Source: Latrodectus hesperus (lineage: Eukaryota; Arthropoda; Arachnida; Araneae; Theridiidae). From it: a stretch of DNA of 64,000 nt. The notes under the pieces were generated by a model that was not told the DNA's origin, did not search any database, and saw only the letters and a program-made list of their open reading frames with translations. Below, in pieces: positions 27,816 to 42,249 of the stretch. Position 1 is the first letter of the stretch. Each line of letters begins with the position of its first letter. The position numbers and the translations under genes are program-made. The DNA lies in assembly GCA_037975125.1 (NCBI GenBank), contig CM075858.1:69030542-69094541 (forward strand), given 5' to 3'.

Positions 27816-28367
27816 ATGGATTCAAAATCAATTAAACATTTTAAACTAGTTCAAATAAATCTCCAAAGAAGCCGATCAGCAACAGCCCAATTAATTCACT
27901 TCATCTCCGAAAATAATATTGATATAGCTTTTATTCAAGAGCCCTATGCAAAATCGGGAGAACTACGAGGAAGTCCATTGAGTTGGAAACTTTACTACGA
28001 AACAAACCCTGATCAAGCTCCAAGAGCAGCAATTATCTTCAAATCACCACTTAATCCTTTGATCATTCTAAAACACAGAGATGTCGTAATAATACGCTTA
28101 GACACTGAACCAGAACCAACTATATTTTGTAGTGTATATTCTTCCCCAGAAGAGGATATAAATAGAACTCTGGACTTACTAAAACATCATTTACACCCTT
28201 ACAAGAATCTTCCAATATTAATTTCTGGAGATTTTAATGGACAAAATGTGCTTTGGGGCTATCCCAATAACAATAATAGAGGTCTAACAATAGAAGACTT
28301 TCTAGCGGAGCAGCAACTTTTTCTTAACAATGTTCAACCTTCAAACCCAACCTTCACTGGACCTAAT
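27816..28367 (+). pseudogene. LINE ORF2, N-terminal endonuclease part (severed)
   Basis: Begins at ATG 27816 and encodes about 184 residues of an apurinic-type endonuclease: VQINLQRSRSA (metal-binding Asn), FIQEPY (catalytic Glu), ISGDFNGQN (Asp/Asn). At 28367 LINE sequence stops in the middle of the domain (after FTGPN) and the frame runs about 47 codons into foreign AT-rich DNA to a stop at 28511. The missing SDH motif is in the downstream piece. This domain would nick target DNA to prime reverse transcription. Confidence 0.9.
28052..28367 (+). repeat. 316-bp direct duplication, left copy
   Basis: Matches 30424-30739 over its full 316 bp; I found one difference (T versus A in the codon after GAAGAC, giving Phe versus Ile). 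It lies inside the endonuclease coding region. Confidence 0.92.
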
Positions 28368-29934
28368 TGTATAATGAATTTTAAAATTAGAGGTATTTAT
28401 GAAATCAAAAATAATAAACTTTTTTTTTTAACTATTTCTCATATCATACTCATTTTACTTGTATACCTTACTAATTTACTGTTTAAAATTATGTTTAAGT
28501 TCTTTATTTAACTTCAATTCCTTGAAGAGAAAAATCAAAAGTAAATAAAAATAATTCAATCTGACAATATTATATATAGGACAATATTATCATAATCAGA
28601 CTTTGTAAATCGGTAAAGGAAAAAAAATTATGTTTTAATTGTATGTTTATGTGTGTATATATATAAGATTAGATATATCATTTACCCATTATCCCGTCGA
28701 CTATTTACTATAACAGTAAAACCATTTACATTACTACAAAAGAATCAAGAGATCAAAATGTCAAAAGTATCATCAAATGCTTGAAATGTTAATCACTTTC
28801 TCTAAAATATAAAGGAACAAATATTCTAGTTAACTTATATTTTCATTAAAACAAATTGAAATTACTGTTAATTCATACTTCAATTTTTCCATCATAAATA
28901 AAAACATAAAATATGGTTTAAATATAATAATGTAAACACAAGAGTAACTACTAAGCTGTTACATCTGACAGCATTCTTTACATGGAAATAGTTAACATGC
29001 TACACAACTAATTTATATAATAAAAGTTGTTCCATATGAACATTTTTCATATGTGTTAATATTAATTTTCCAACCACATAATTCTAGATATTTTTTTTAT
29101 TAATTTGTGGCAATTAATCTGTCAGATTCCTATAGAAATTTTAAAATTTACTATTTTCAAGTTTATACAATTTTTCGAGTTTTAGATGCAATAATATTTC
29201 GCTAAGAAATCCACAATGATTTTAATGGTTGACAGGATTATACATAAAAACCAGGTAATATATGCAATAAAATATTTTGTAATATTATGCATTGTACAAT
29301 TTTTCATTCCTTAAAACAGATCTTTGAGGAGTATACAAAATTTAAAACCACGAATCCTTATAAGACAAAATATTTCGGTCAGTAAAAATTGACTTAAAAA
29401 TAATAGTAAATAAGAAAGCCTTTTAAAAATAAAATAATTAAAGTTTATATGGAATTCGCACAAAATTTTTTGATCAGAAATGCTACAATATCATATATTA
29501 ATTTATTGAAAGTAAACATCTAAGCGCTTTCAAATAGAATATTTTTAGACTCCATAAACTTGCTTCGTAAAAAACAAAAAATGTAATAAATACGTTTAAA
29601 CTTTGTAGCAATCGAATTCGATTCAAAAAATTGAGCATTGAAAAATTTATTATACTAATTGATTAAATATAACTAATATATGGAATGAAAAAATGCTTCT
29701 GTGCATGATATATTTTTCTATTCCTCACACGGTAATGAAATTATTCTAAAACATACAATGACAAACATTTTCCAATGTTTTTCTTTTGTTGTCACGTTAT
29801 CAACAGCTTATGAAATTTTCTTAACAAGTAATTAAATAATATTTCAACATAAAACAAATATATTATTCTTGCATCTCATTCATAACAATTCTATCCTGAT
29901 AAAAACAACAATAATAAATGCTTACTTACCTTAT

Positions 29935-30070
29935 ATTTCTCTTAGCTCACAGACACAACATTCCGCCATTTCACATTAATGGCTGACGCTGACTCAAGCA
30001 TTTCGCAGTATCTGACGTCATACTGTCACGCGGAATACACAATAAATGTGAAAATTAGATTTCTTTCTGA
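29935..30070 (-). promoter_or_regulatory. promoter/first-exon-like segment (unproven)
   Basis: On the minus strand there is a perfect CRE/ATF palindrome TGACGTCA (about 30013-30020). Then comes ATGGCGGAA in a good start context (about 29975), and about 30 bp later a consensus 5' splice donor AAG|GTAAGTAAG near 29935. The frame from that ATG (MAECCVCELREI) closes in a stop just before the donor, so if real it is an upstream frame or non-coding first exon. The alternative is chance. Confidence 0.25.
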
Positions 30071-30205
30071 AAAGTTGTTTTTAAAGAGTTTAAAAAGTAA
30101 GAAGTTAAATGAAAATTAATTAACATTACAAAAAAATAGTTATTTGGAAAAAAATAGTCTTTGCCGATAAAATAAAAAATAGCGCTACAACTAATTGTCT
30201 TAATT

Positions 30206-30423
30206 TTGCTGGCCAACAGCTTCAGGGCCAACAATGGCCAAAATCTGTTGGCCCACTACTTATCATCCAGCACCGGCCCGGTTCATTTTGGCCAGCACTC
30301 ATCCGTGGCCGTAATGGCCGGAGCTGGGCCATCAAACAACCATGAGCGGCTGGCCGTGGCCAACAGAAAACCGGCTTGGCCAGCAGCGGCCCGGATTTTT
30401 GCCGGCAGTTTGTGTTTGCTGGG
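30206..30423. other. GGCC-dense GC-rich island
   Basis: About 13 GGCC tetramers in about 220 bp, mostly as TGGCC, GGCCA or GGCCAACA variants, in otherwise AT-rich DNA. The spacing is irregular, so it is not a simple tandem repeat. It ends exactly where the second ORF2 copy begins and is read as the first 72 codons of the downstream open frame. Confidence 0.7.
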
Positions 30424-30739
30424 TAATCCTTTGATCATTCTAAAACACAGAGATGTCGTAATAATACGCTTAGACACTGAACCAGAACCAACTATATTTT
30501 GTAGTGTATATTCTTCCCCAGAAGAGGATATAAATAGAACTCTGGACTTACTAAAACATCATTTACACCCTTACAAGAATCTTCCAATATTAATTTCTGG
30601 AGATTTTAATGGACAAAATGTGCTTTGGGGCTATCCCAATAACAATAATAGAGGTCTAACAATAGAAGACATTCTAGCGGAGCAGCAACTTTTTCTTAAC
30701 AATGTTCAACCTTCAAACCCAACCTTCACTGGACCTAAT
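30424..30739 (+). repeat. 316-bp direct duplication, right copy
   Basis: Second copy of 28052-28367. LINE ORF2 continues from it without a break. Copy lengths are equal and the junctions are sharp on both sides. Confidence 0.92.
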
Positions 30740-33700
30740 GGCCAAGGTTGGCCAGACTTAACTCTTACCAATCACCGAGCGTTTCACTCTACCCAAAATT
30801 GGGCAGTAAGCGATGAAGAGTCCTGCTCCGATCACGCTTACATCACATTTGAAATTAACAAAGCGCAAACCATATTCTTCAACAAAAGATATAAATCAAT
30901 TAATAATACCCAAAAATTTAAAAAATGCCTACACTCTAATATTCAACCAATAGAGTCACTTCTAAATTCTTGCAAAACTGTAATACATCTAGATAAAGTA
31001 ACAAACGAACTAATATCGGTGCTTCAGAATTCAGCTGAACAAAGCTTCAAAATTCGACAACCAAAACAAATAAATAAACTGAATTGGTGGAATAAAAATC
31101 TAAGAAGTCTCAAAAGTAAGACCAAAGCACTTAGGAGACTCCTAAAATCAAGTAAAATTGAAGAGGAAAGAAAGAAATTAAGTACTTTATGTAAACAAAG
31201 CTTGGCCATTTACAAAAAGGAAATTTTAAAAGCAAAACTCAATAGCTGGAAAAAATTCTGCACAGAGCACACAGAACCATACGGGATTCTACAGAAACTC
31301 GCCACTAATAAACGTTTTCATCCGACAAAATTCCAAGCACTGAACTCATTGCAACCCCAAAACCAAGACACTCCATCTGTTTTACAAAACCTCCTGCAAT
31401 CTGCATTTCCATCCGATGATCCAGCCACAGACACCCCAACGCATTCAAATATCAGGAACTCCAATTTCTCATTTTCTGGACCAGAAGACCCTCCTTTCAC
31501 CCATTTCGAACTGGAACATACAATCAAGCACTTAAATATTTCTAAAGCGCCGGGATTGGACGGCTTGGACAATCAAATAATGAAATTACTTTACCTTACG
31601 GCGCCAAATCTCCTCCTGCAATATCTAAATATATGTCTAAAACTTACATACTTTCCCAAACACTTCAAAAAAAGTAACGTAATATTCTTTCTGAAAAAGA
31701 ATAAAAACCCAGGAGATGCAACATCTTATAGACCAATCTGCTTACTTCCTGCCTTGGGAAAAATCTTAGAGCGATTAATATTAAACAGACTAAAGCATTA
31801 TGTATTCAAAAATAATGTCATTCATCCAAACCAGTTTGGTTTTATAACGAATAAGTCTACAGAACATGCCCTACAATCAACACTAATTACAATCAATCGT
31901 AACAAGGACCAAAACCTCTACTCAGCATTATTAAGCTTAGACATCTCTCAGGCCTTCGATTCCCTGTGGTGGCTGGGACTAAAGAAAACACTTACAACCC
32001 TTCAAGCCCCAGCCAATATTGTCAAAATACTTATCAGCTTCTTAAGCGACCGTGAATTTTACACGTCTTATGACGGAGGCCAAGTGTTCTGTAAACAGTC
32101 AAGAGGATGTCCCCAAGGCTCTGTAAGTGGACCTCTGCTGTGGAATTTATACTTTAACGCTATTCTCAATTATAATTGGCCGAATCACACTACAGTTATA
32201 GCCTTCGCAGACGACACGCTACGCATTGTTAATGGCTCAACAAAAGAAAATCTCAAACAAAACTGCAATCAGTCTCTAGATATCTTTTCCAAACTGTGCG
32301 AAAGTTTAAAATTAGAGATTTCCATCCCAAAAAGCAAAGCTATGATAATTGGAAAACATGATAAATCCTTAAGATCCAACCCAAAATTAACCCTACTAGG
32401 CAAAAGCCTAAAGCATACAAAAGTATTGCCTTATCTAGGAGTTCAAATAGATAAGAATCTAAATTTCCTCGCTCATATCAGATCACTTAAGCCAAAAGTT
32501 CTCCCCATCGCACAAAACTTACGCTCAATGATTGGTTATAATTGGGGACTAAAGAGTAAATTTCTAAAAATAATATATAGCACCGTAGTAGAAAAAATAA
32601 TTTCATATGGTTCTTCAGCTTGGGCTTTGCCCTTAACCTCAAGGAAAAAAGCCCAACTGTCATCACTGCAAAGGCACTTTACCATACTAATAACTAAGAC
32701 ATTCAAAACAACATCAACAGCTGCCGCAAATGTCTTGGCCGGTCTTCCACCCTTGCACCTAACATTAAAAGCAACTACAGTTAAGACAAAAGTCCTACAA
32801 TTGTGCCAAGATGCAATTCTTGAAGACAACACTGCTCTGCTCTTCTCTAACTATGAATATCTGTACAATAAAGATGAATTACATCCGATTATCAGAAGCC
32901 ATCAAACTAAAATTTTCAATCTGCCAAAAGCATCATCTAATCCAGTTATGATAACAACACGATTTAATATTTATACTGACGGGTCTCATTTAGATAATCA
33001 AACAGGAGCAGCATTTGTAGTTTTTGAAAACTCCAATCTACTGCATCAACATCTCATAAAACTACACAAGTATAATTCAGTCTTCCAGGCAGAAGCCCTA
33101 GCAATAAAAGAATCACTGCTTTATTCGATCCAGCATAAACTACAAAGTGTCACAATTTGGACAGACAGTTTATCTTCCCTAATGGCTTTAAATAACCCGT
33201 TACACAAATCCCCAATAATAAGATCCGTTCAAAATTTACTTTTTCACAACCAGAATATGAACATCCAACTAAGTTGGTTAAGAGCACATACTGGAATCAC
33301 GGGGAATGAGGCAGCTGATCAAGCGGCAAAACAAGCAGCAACCCATCCAACTCTTCCGTTGACACCTTTAAAGTGGTCCAGAGCCAGTCTGAAATCAAAA
33401 ATTAAAAATTATATACAGCAAAGCTGGCAATCTCTATGGAACAACTCGCCGAATGGTCACCATACAAGAAGACTAATACCAAAAGTTTCATCAGATGTGC
33501 TATATTCCAATCCTTATTTAAATTGTATCTTAACAAACCATGCGCCTTGCCCCAGCTACTTCCACAGAATTAACAAATCCAGATCTCCATCTTGCATCTG
33601 TGGCCAAATTGGTACACTACTGCATTATATCACAGAATGTCCTCAAACCAAAGATCTACATATCAAAAAATCATCTATTCAAACCAACTACCAGTTCCTA

Positions 33701-33853
33701 AAATTCTGCACAACGAACAAGTTCAGAACAAAAAAATTAATACAAATAATTACTTTCCTTCATGAAAAAGGACTCCAAATGTGTAAAGACCTGGCTGCTC
33801 ACCAACAGGAACCTTATAACTCAGAAGCAGAGTCAACAGATCTCGAAAATTAA
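30424..33853 (+). pseudogene. LINE ORF2: endonuclease end, reverse transcriptase, RNase H
   Basis: Uninterrupted for 1,142 codons. The open frame extends upstream to ATG 30206, but those 72 codons are foreign sequence. Domains in order: remainder of the endonuclease with GDFNGQN and the SDH motif (CSDHAYITF, about 30825); reverse transcriptase with KAPGLDGL, a SLDISQAFDSL motif, PQGSVSGPLLWN and the catalytic FADD box (32201-32215); RNase H from about 32970 (IYTDGSHL, Glu in FQAEALAI, WTDSLSSL, then HTGITGNEAAD); and a terminal Cys-Cys-His-Cys motif (CICG...H....C). All catalytic residues are present, so damage is limited to the insertion. The family copies its own RNA at a nicked target site. 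Confidence 0.93.
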
Positions 33854-34381
33854 CTAAATTTTTCAATTCAAGTAACAAACAAACTAATCACCAGTTTTTC
33901 AATTTCCAAAATTACTAGTACTTTGTACTTATCTAAATTTCAAGACATGTAAAGAACTAATTACATTTTATTCCTATAAACTTCTAAATTTCATTAACTA
34001 TAATCAATTTCTGTTCGTAAATTATGTAAATATTTCAGCCATCCTTACTTAAATTTATTTAGATCCTGTTAACATTTATTTTTCTGTTTCACTTGATCCT
34101 ATCTTATTAATTCTGTTATTTCAAATTTGTATTCCGAACTGTGATACAGTGGTCTACTGCGTAGATCACTGTAGGCTTGAAAGCCCCACCGTTGTAAAGC
34201 ATTCGTCTCTCAAACAATGTGTCGAGCGTTCTGGAGAACCTCTTAAGGCTCAAGCTCCCAGATTACGGTTCCCAGCGGGCACCTGGCACTCCGTGCAGGG
34301 TGTCCGACATTCTAGACTGAAGTAGAGGCACAACCTGATAGCCAATAGGAATAGAACAGGGCCTCTTCTTCTCGTTGTCTG
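33854..34381 (+). other. LINE 3' untranslated region
   Basis: About 280 bp AT-rich, then a GC-richer, stem-forming end (about 34140-34370). It ends in a pyrimidine-rich CCTCTTCTTCTCGTTG and GTC, not poly(A), directly before the right target duplication. Lack of a poly(A) tail suggests the RT recognises a 3' structure. Confidence 0.8.
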
Positions 34382-34398
34382 TCTGTCACTATAACTTT
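34382..34398 (+). repeat. 17-bp target-site duplication, right copy
   Basis: Exact repeat of 24438-24454; DD41D inverted-repeat sequence resumes at 34399. Confidence 0.93.

Positions 34399-35420
<1,022 letters not shown>

Positions 35421-35498
<78 letters not shown>
35421..35498. repeat. (TA)n tract
   Basis: Uninterrupted TA of about 78 bp directly after the second DD41D-type element. Confidence 0.97.
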
Positions 35499-37406
<1,908 letters not shown>

Positions 37407-37415
37407 GCACTGCAG

Positions 37416-37720
37416 CCAACCAACGTGTCTAGTGGTCAGCGTGCATGACTACGGATAAGGAGGTCCTAGGTTCGAATCCCGGTTCAGGCATAGATGTACT
37501 TTCTCTCACTATCTATCCTGTCTTTGTCCTTTCCTTATATGAATGAGGTGTGAATGGTTGCCTACCCTATAAACGGGTACCTATGGCATGTGTGTAGAGT
37601 AAAGTCGTACTTTCACCTTCATGGTGCCCTGATTAAAATGAAAGACGCTCCCAATCGACTTAATTCACATAGCATAGCGAGCTTGGCTTGTCCAAGTGTT
37701 ATTAGTAAACAACAACAACA
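37416..37720 (+). mobile_element. tRNA-derived SINE, complete, with (AAC)n tail
   Basis: A-box-like GTGTCTAGTGGTCAGC and B box GGTTCGAATCC (37469-37479) are followed by a body and an AAACAACAACAACA tail. GCACTGCAG occurs at 37407-37415 and again at 37721-37729, a 9-bp target-site duplication fixing both ends. The GAATCCCGGTTCAGGCAT after the B box links it to the 41.3-kb copy. Confidence 0.9.
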
Positions 37721-37980
37721 GCACTGCAGGTTAAATATTATTATATGCCTTAGGGAACATATTATATGCCCTAGGGTACCGATTTATTATATTAATACCT
37801 GTAGCGTGTAGCATGTAGCAGGTTTAATAGGAACAAAGAAATAAGTTCCTTAAATAGCTCAAAATATTTTATTACAATTTAAGGTACAATTTGAGCACAA
37901 CACAGATACACACAGATACTACAAATAATACTAAATAACAACTAAAACATTTAAATTTGAAGAAAAAAAAATAAACATGA

Positions 37981-38090
37981 GAGTCATGTGGACATGTCTC
38001 ATACCGTCGGTTGTTGGAGAGGGACTGGCCTTCTCGTTGACGATGCCATGGGTGGCGCAGCAGATAGAGGGCGCTACATACCTTTATATT
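37981..38090 (-). other. GC-richer block of unknown type
   Basis: About 110 bp (GCGCCCTCTATCTGCTGCGC and GGCCAGTCCCTCTCCAAC in the minus reading) stand out in composition. An open frame of 102 codons (38180-37872, minus) crosses it but has low-complexity ends. It may be a fragment of a dispersed repeat; no identity is offered. Confidence 0.35.
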
Positions 38091-40195
38091 TTTTCTCTTC
38101 ATTAAATTTATTTGCATAAATTGCATACAAATTAAAATAATCTCGCACAAATACATTGTTTTACGAACGAATAGTTCCAATAACGTTATATCAGTAATAG
38201 ATCATCCAATTATCAACCAATTACTGATCTCAAAAGATATTAAAGGTAATTCAACTAATCTCTGCGTATAAAGTTTTTCTCCTCTATGAAAAATTAGAAG
38301 GCAAAATTCCCCCTATCTTGCGCACCATTGGTCTCTAAGTAAAACATGTACCGAACTTCCTTGGAAAATAGCGATTTGGAAAAATATAGATATTTACAAT
38401 TCATTATCTTTGATCAAATCATGTCGCAAATGAAAATTCGATGGAGAAACAGAGATACTGTCAGTTAAGGAGAAGTGTGTACTAATATTTCATTTTTCAT
38501 TATTTTTCAGTGACTTGATATTTTTCTGATCTATTTTAGAGGGATCTGTTGTATAGGAAATAAAAAACCAGTGTCATATATATTTTTACAATCTGTTCCA
38601 ATACCCTAAATGCTTTCCTCTTTGAAATAAAATTAATAGTATTCTTGCAATAAATTTTAATTGATAAGATTAGAAAACATTCTTCAAAATTTTATGATCG
38701 CTTGTGTGCAAGTTTAATTAAAAGGATAGTCACTAGAGTGGATTAATAAGTCATATTAAGAAACGAGTTTTTGAAAACTTAAAATTTATATATTAAGTAA
38801 AAATTTATACAATATCAAACATCTTTCTTATTTTTAGTGAATATTTTAAATAAAGTGAATAAAACAATTTTCGTGGAATTAATTTAACCCAAAAGTAACG
38901 CTTTAAAAATTCTTTCCTTTATAAACCACATTTAGGAATCATATAAAAAAAATCCAAAAGTTAATTTACCCACAAAATTTCACATAAAATTAAATTTATA
39001 AAGTAAATGTTAAAAAGAATTTTTGTTTTAAAAATGCTTAAATGATAAATAAGTTGTAAAGTAATTATATTTTTATTAATAGTTGAATAATATAGGAGAT
39101 AAATTATTATTTTTTAAACTACTTTAAACTAGTTTTTAACAAAAATATTATTCCATTCTATACTTTAGAAGAAAACTGAAATTACAGAAAATTTAACTCA
39201 CATTTAAACTAAATTTAAAAAATTAACTACATGTCTCTACACTAAATTTATAAAAATAACTATACTACAAGCAGATTAAATGAATAATTGTACACTATTA
39301 AAATTAAATTTTAAAAGACTAATCTCACGCTTTTAAACTAATAAAACTATAAGGCATTTAACTACAAAAGTTAGCATTAAGAAACTGTTAAAAATAAAAA
39401 TCTATAATGAAAAGAAATTTTAAATACGTAATTTTTGGGTAATTGCAAGAAGTTATAAGTGCTTAATTCACAAATATGACATAACTATTTAAACTTTTTC
39501 AGACATCTTTCTTATTGCATCCTTAACATCAATAACATTCTATAAATTTGCTTAAATGAATACTTTAATGACTACTCACAGTATGGTAAACTTTTGTTTC
39601 CTTTAATTAAATATATCTGAACATATTATTTTAAGTAGCACATTATGATCGATTGAATCTTGTGAGTGGTGCTTAAGAAATTGGGTACGTGCTTAGTAAA
39701 ACAATAATTTCCCAATTTTTAACATAAAACATAGTTAAAAACATTCCTCTGTGGGCATCAGTAAGTAATTATGAGTTATCTTATTCATTTGTACTTGAAG
39801 TGCTTAACGTTTAGATAGTTTACTAGAATTCTCAATGAGTATATTATACTCAAACCAATCGTATCTTTTCATTAAATAACTTTCGACTTTTTCTAACATT
39901 CTTTTAACTGAGCACACTTAAAGTTGTTTCATTGATCCTTATTTTAATAACTGCAATATTGAAAATAGCGCAGCAACATTTAAAAATAAGACCGTTTAGC
40001 AATGAAGTGTGTGTATTGATGGTAAAATAAGTTGACTGCTTAGAAGTGACAGAAAAATATCCTTACTAAAATCAGGATTCAAACATACTAGAATTATATA
40101 CCTATCAAAGAGATTAAACAAAAATAAATGATGAGTTAACTACTTTAAAAATATTTTAATTTAAATGAGTTTTTAACTCATTTAAATTAAAATAA
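38091..40195. other. AT-rich DNA, no gene seen
   Basis: Nothing recognisable on either strand. Confidence 0.55.
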
Positions 40196-40430
40196 TGACG
40201 TTATGGTTGTCCATTTGGTTAGGGCGTTCCTTCTTATAATCGGAAGGTTGAATCCCTATCAGATCAGCTATGGGACGTTGAATTGGTCTTGGTTTCAATT
40301 TCATCCATGTGAAATGATAGCTCTTGAAGTGGGAGGCCAAGGGGTCCTTCCATTTGATACCTGATTCTAAATAACAAAGACTAGTCAATGTGTCATAATT
40401 TCTGCCTCTAATAGTGCAGGAAGGTGAAGA
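40196..40430 (+). mobile_element. tRNA-derived SINE (degraded)
   Basis: A-box-like TTGGTTAGGGCG (about 40215) and B box AGGTTGAATCCC (about 40244-40255) are followed by about 170 bp of higher-complexity body. The head differs from the 37.4-kb type, suggesting another subfamily. Confidence 0.6.
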
Positions 40431-41284
40431 AATTTAACATAATGAAGAATCAGATTTTGAAGGTTTCATATATTTGTTAAAGTAATTTTTATTATTATTT
40501 TTGAATTTAAAAGATCCATTTTTCTTTACTTTATTCAAATAGATATTTGGTGATAGCAATACTTTTTGTAACTTAATATGAATGTATGCTACAAATTTCA
40601 GTTAATTAATATTAAGTTATATTCGTGTGAATGTAACAATCATAATATTTCTCACCGGCTTTTTACATTTTATTTTTATTCCATTTATTTTCTTAAACTA
40701 ATTAACTGTGTATCAAGATTTTGAGATTATGATACTCTAAGCATTTCCCATGCAATTTAATGTTGTGGAAGTTATAATGATGCTTATATTCTTATAAAAA
40801 TTACGGTGTGAATTTTTTAAAAAAATTTTTAATTTTATCAAGTATCGTGACGAAACTCTGGTAGAGAAATCAGTTCTCTCTATCCAAAAATTACATTTCA
40901 ATGTCTTTCTTTTTAATGACTTTAATTCGAAGGGATGCCTTGCATTTGTTAGCATTGAAAACATCATTTTCAGTCCATTAAAATATTGTATAATAATATA
41001 TAATTTCTTAAAATACAGAGAAATAAAAATACAAGATTAAAAAATCTAACAAAAAAGCTATAGAATACTTATATTTGTTTGATTGAAGATATTTTCTAGA
41101 TGGTTCAGTTTAATAATTTTATTACTTTTTCTTGTGAGTCTACATTTTTTTCTCAATTTTTAACCTCGTTCTTAAAATTTTTTATCTCTAAACTTCAGAA
41201 ACCCATTGAAGTTAATTTCTTATGACTGCCCTTTTAAGTGAACGTTTGTCTCAATGAATCACTACTCACTACTTATAATTATTA
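40431..41284. other. AT-rich DNA, no gene seen
   Basis: The minus frame 40967-40737 has no recognisable content. No element ends seen. Confidence 0.55.
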
Positions 41285-41290
41285 AGTTTC

Positions 41291-41420
41291 CGCTGACTGA
41301 TGGCTGAGTGGTTGACGTTCTTGACTCCTGAGCTGTGAATCCCGGGTTTGAATCCCGGTTCAGGCATGGATGTTTCTTTCTTTCTATGTTTTTCTTCACT
41401 GTCAAATTAGCTGTTTTTTT
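41291..41420 (+). mobile_element. tRNA-derived SINE, 5' half
   Basis: A-box-like TGGCTGAGTGGTTGACG and a B box GGTTTGAATCC near 41345, then GGTTCAGGCATGGATG as in the 9.8- and 37.4-kb copies. The body is short and fades after about 41420. Confidence 0.8.
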
Positions 41421-41425
41421 CCAAG

Positions 41426-42249
41426 AAAGTAGCGTTCAGAGACAAACAAATTAATTATCTATTTATATTTTTGTTAATTTGAATGGATCTTCTTCAATTC
41501 CATATCATTTCCATCAAATAACTTAATTTTCCGGAATCTCATGTATTACACAAACAGTGTAATATTATAAAAATAGTTACATTCTTTTATGAATTTCATT
41601 CATGTGTTTATACATGTAGTACATTTTCTCTTTAAAAATGTTCCCTAGAAAGCAGGAAAATTCATTTTGTAAACCAGATGAAAAATCGAGCGTAACAAAT
41701 TAAATAAAAAGTATCCAAAAAATCATTATTTTGATTTTTAAAGTTTAAACTATACAATAAATATAAGATTGTTAAAAAAAATAAATATGAAAAGAATACA
41801 AAGAAAACATTAATATATTAAATTAACGAATTTAATATATTAATTTGTTAAATTAACTATATTATATTTAGTATATTAATTTGTTAAATTAACATTGAAA
41901 ATTTCTACATCTGTCAGGATTCATATATTTTCTATGTCGCTTATATTTTATTCAGAAAAATGGAGATATTTTGCATGCTTTTGAAGTAATTTATTTAATG
42001 AAACCTCTATAACTAAAAATTTTATTCAGAATTAATATATTCAGAGCATTTTATTAAATATGGCCTTTAAGCAAAATTATTTTATTTATTCAAATATGAT
42101 AGATATTTTCTATTGAATTTTGAATTTTAATTCCAGTAGAGGAACTATCTGATATGGATATACAATTTGTCGAATAAAATAATAAGAATATAAAATTAAA
42201 TAAAAATAAAAGTTTACAGTGCTAAGCAACAATTATAGGTATTCTATTG
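41426..42249. other. AT-rich DNA, no gene seen
   Basis: A 21-bp AT-rich unit (ATATTAATTTGTTAAATTAAC) occurs twice at about 41838-41893. Nothing else recognised. Confidence 0.55.

Larger units (their letters stand above)
28368..30423. other. 2056-bp foreign segment inside LINE ORF2
   Basis: Not LINE sequence. 28368-29930 is AT-rich DNA like the genomic background. 29930-30070 is more complex and promoter-like. 30206-30423 is a GC-rich island dense in GGCC. There are no terminal inverted repeats, no poly(A), no transposase frame, and the first and last bases do not match each other. It may be host DNA moved into the LINE by break repair, an unknown element, or a misassembly. Confidence 0.75.
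24455..34381 (+). mobile_element. full-length RNase-H-bearing LINE (I/R1-like group)
   Basis: A non-LTR retrotransposon with a 2.07-kb 5' region, ORF1 with three zinc knuckles, ORF2 (endonuclease, reverse transcriptase, RNase H, terminal cysteine motif) and a 0.53-kb 3' region without a long poly(A). It is bounded by an exact 17-bp target duplication. ORF2 is split by a 2056-bp foreign segment flanked by a 316-bp direct duplication. Without that, the LINE would be about 7.55 kb with both frames open. The RNase H and cysteine motif fit the I, Loa and R1-related clades; the exact clade cannot be fixed by eye. Confidence 0.92.
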
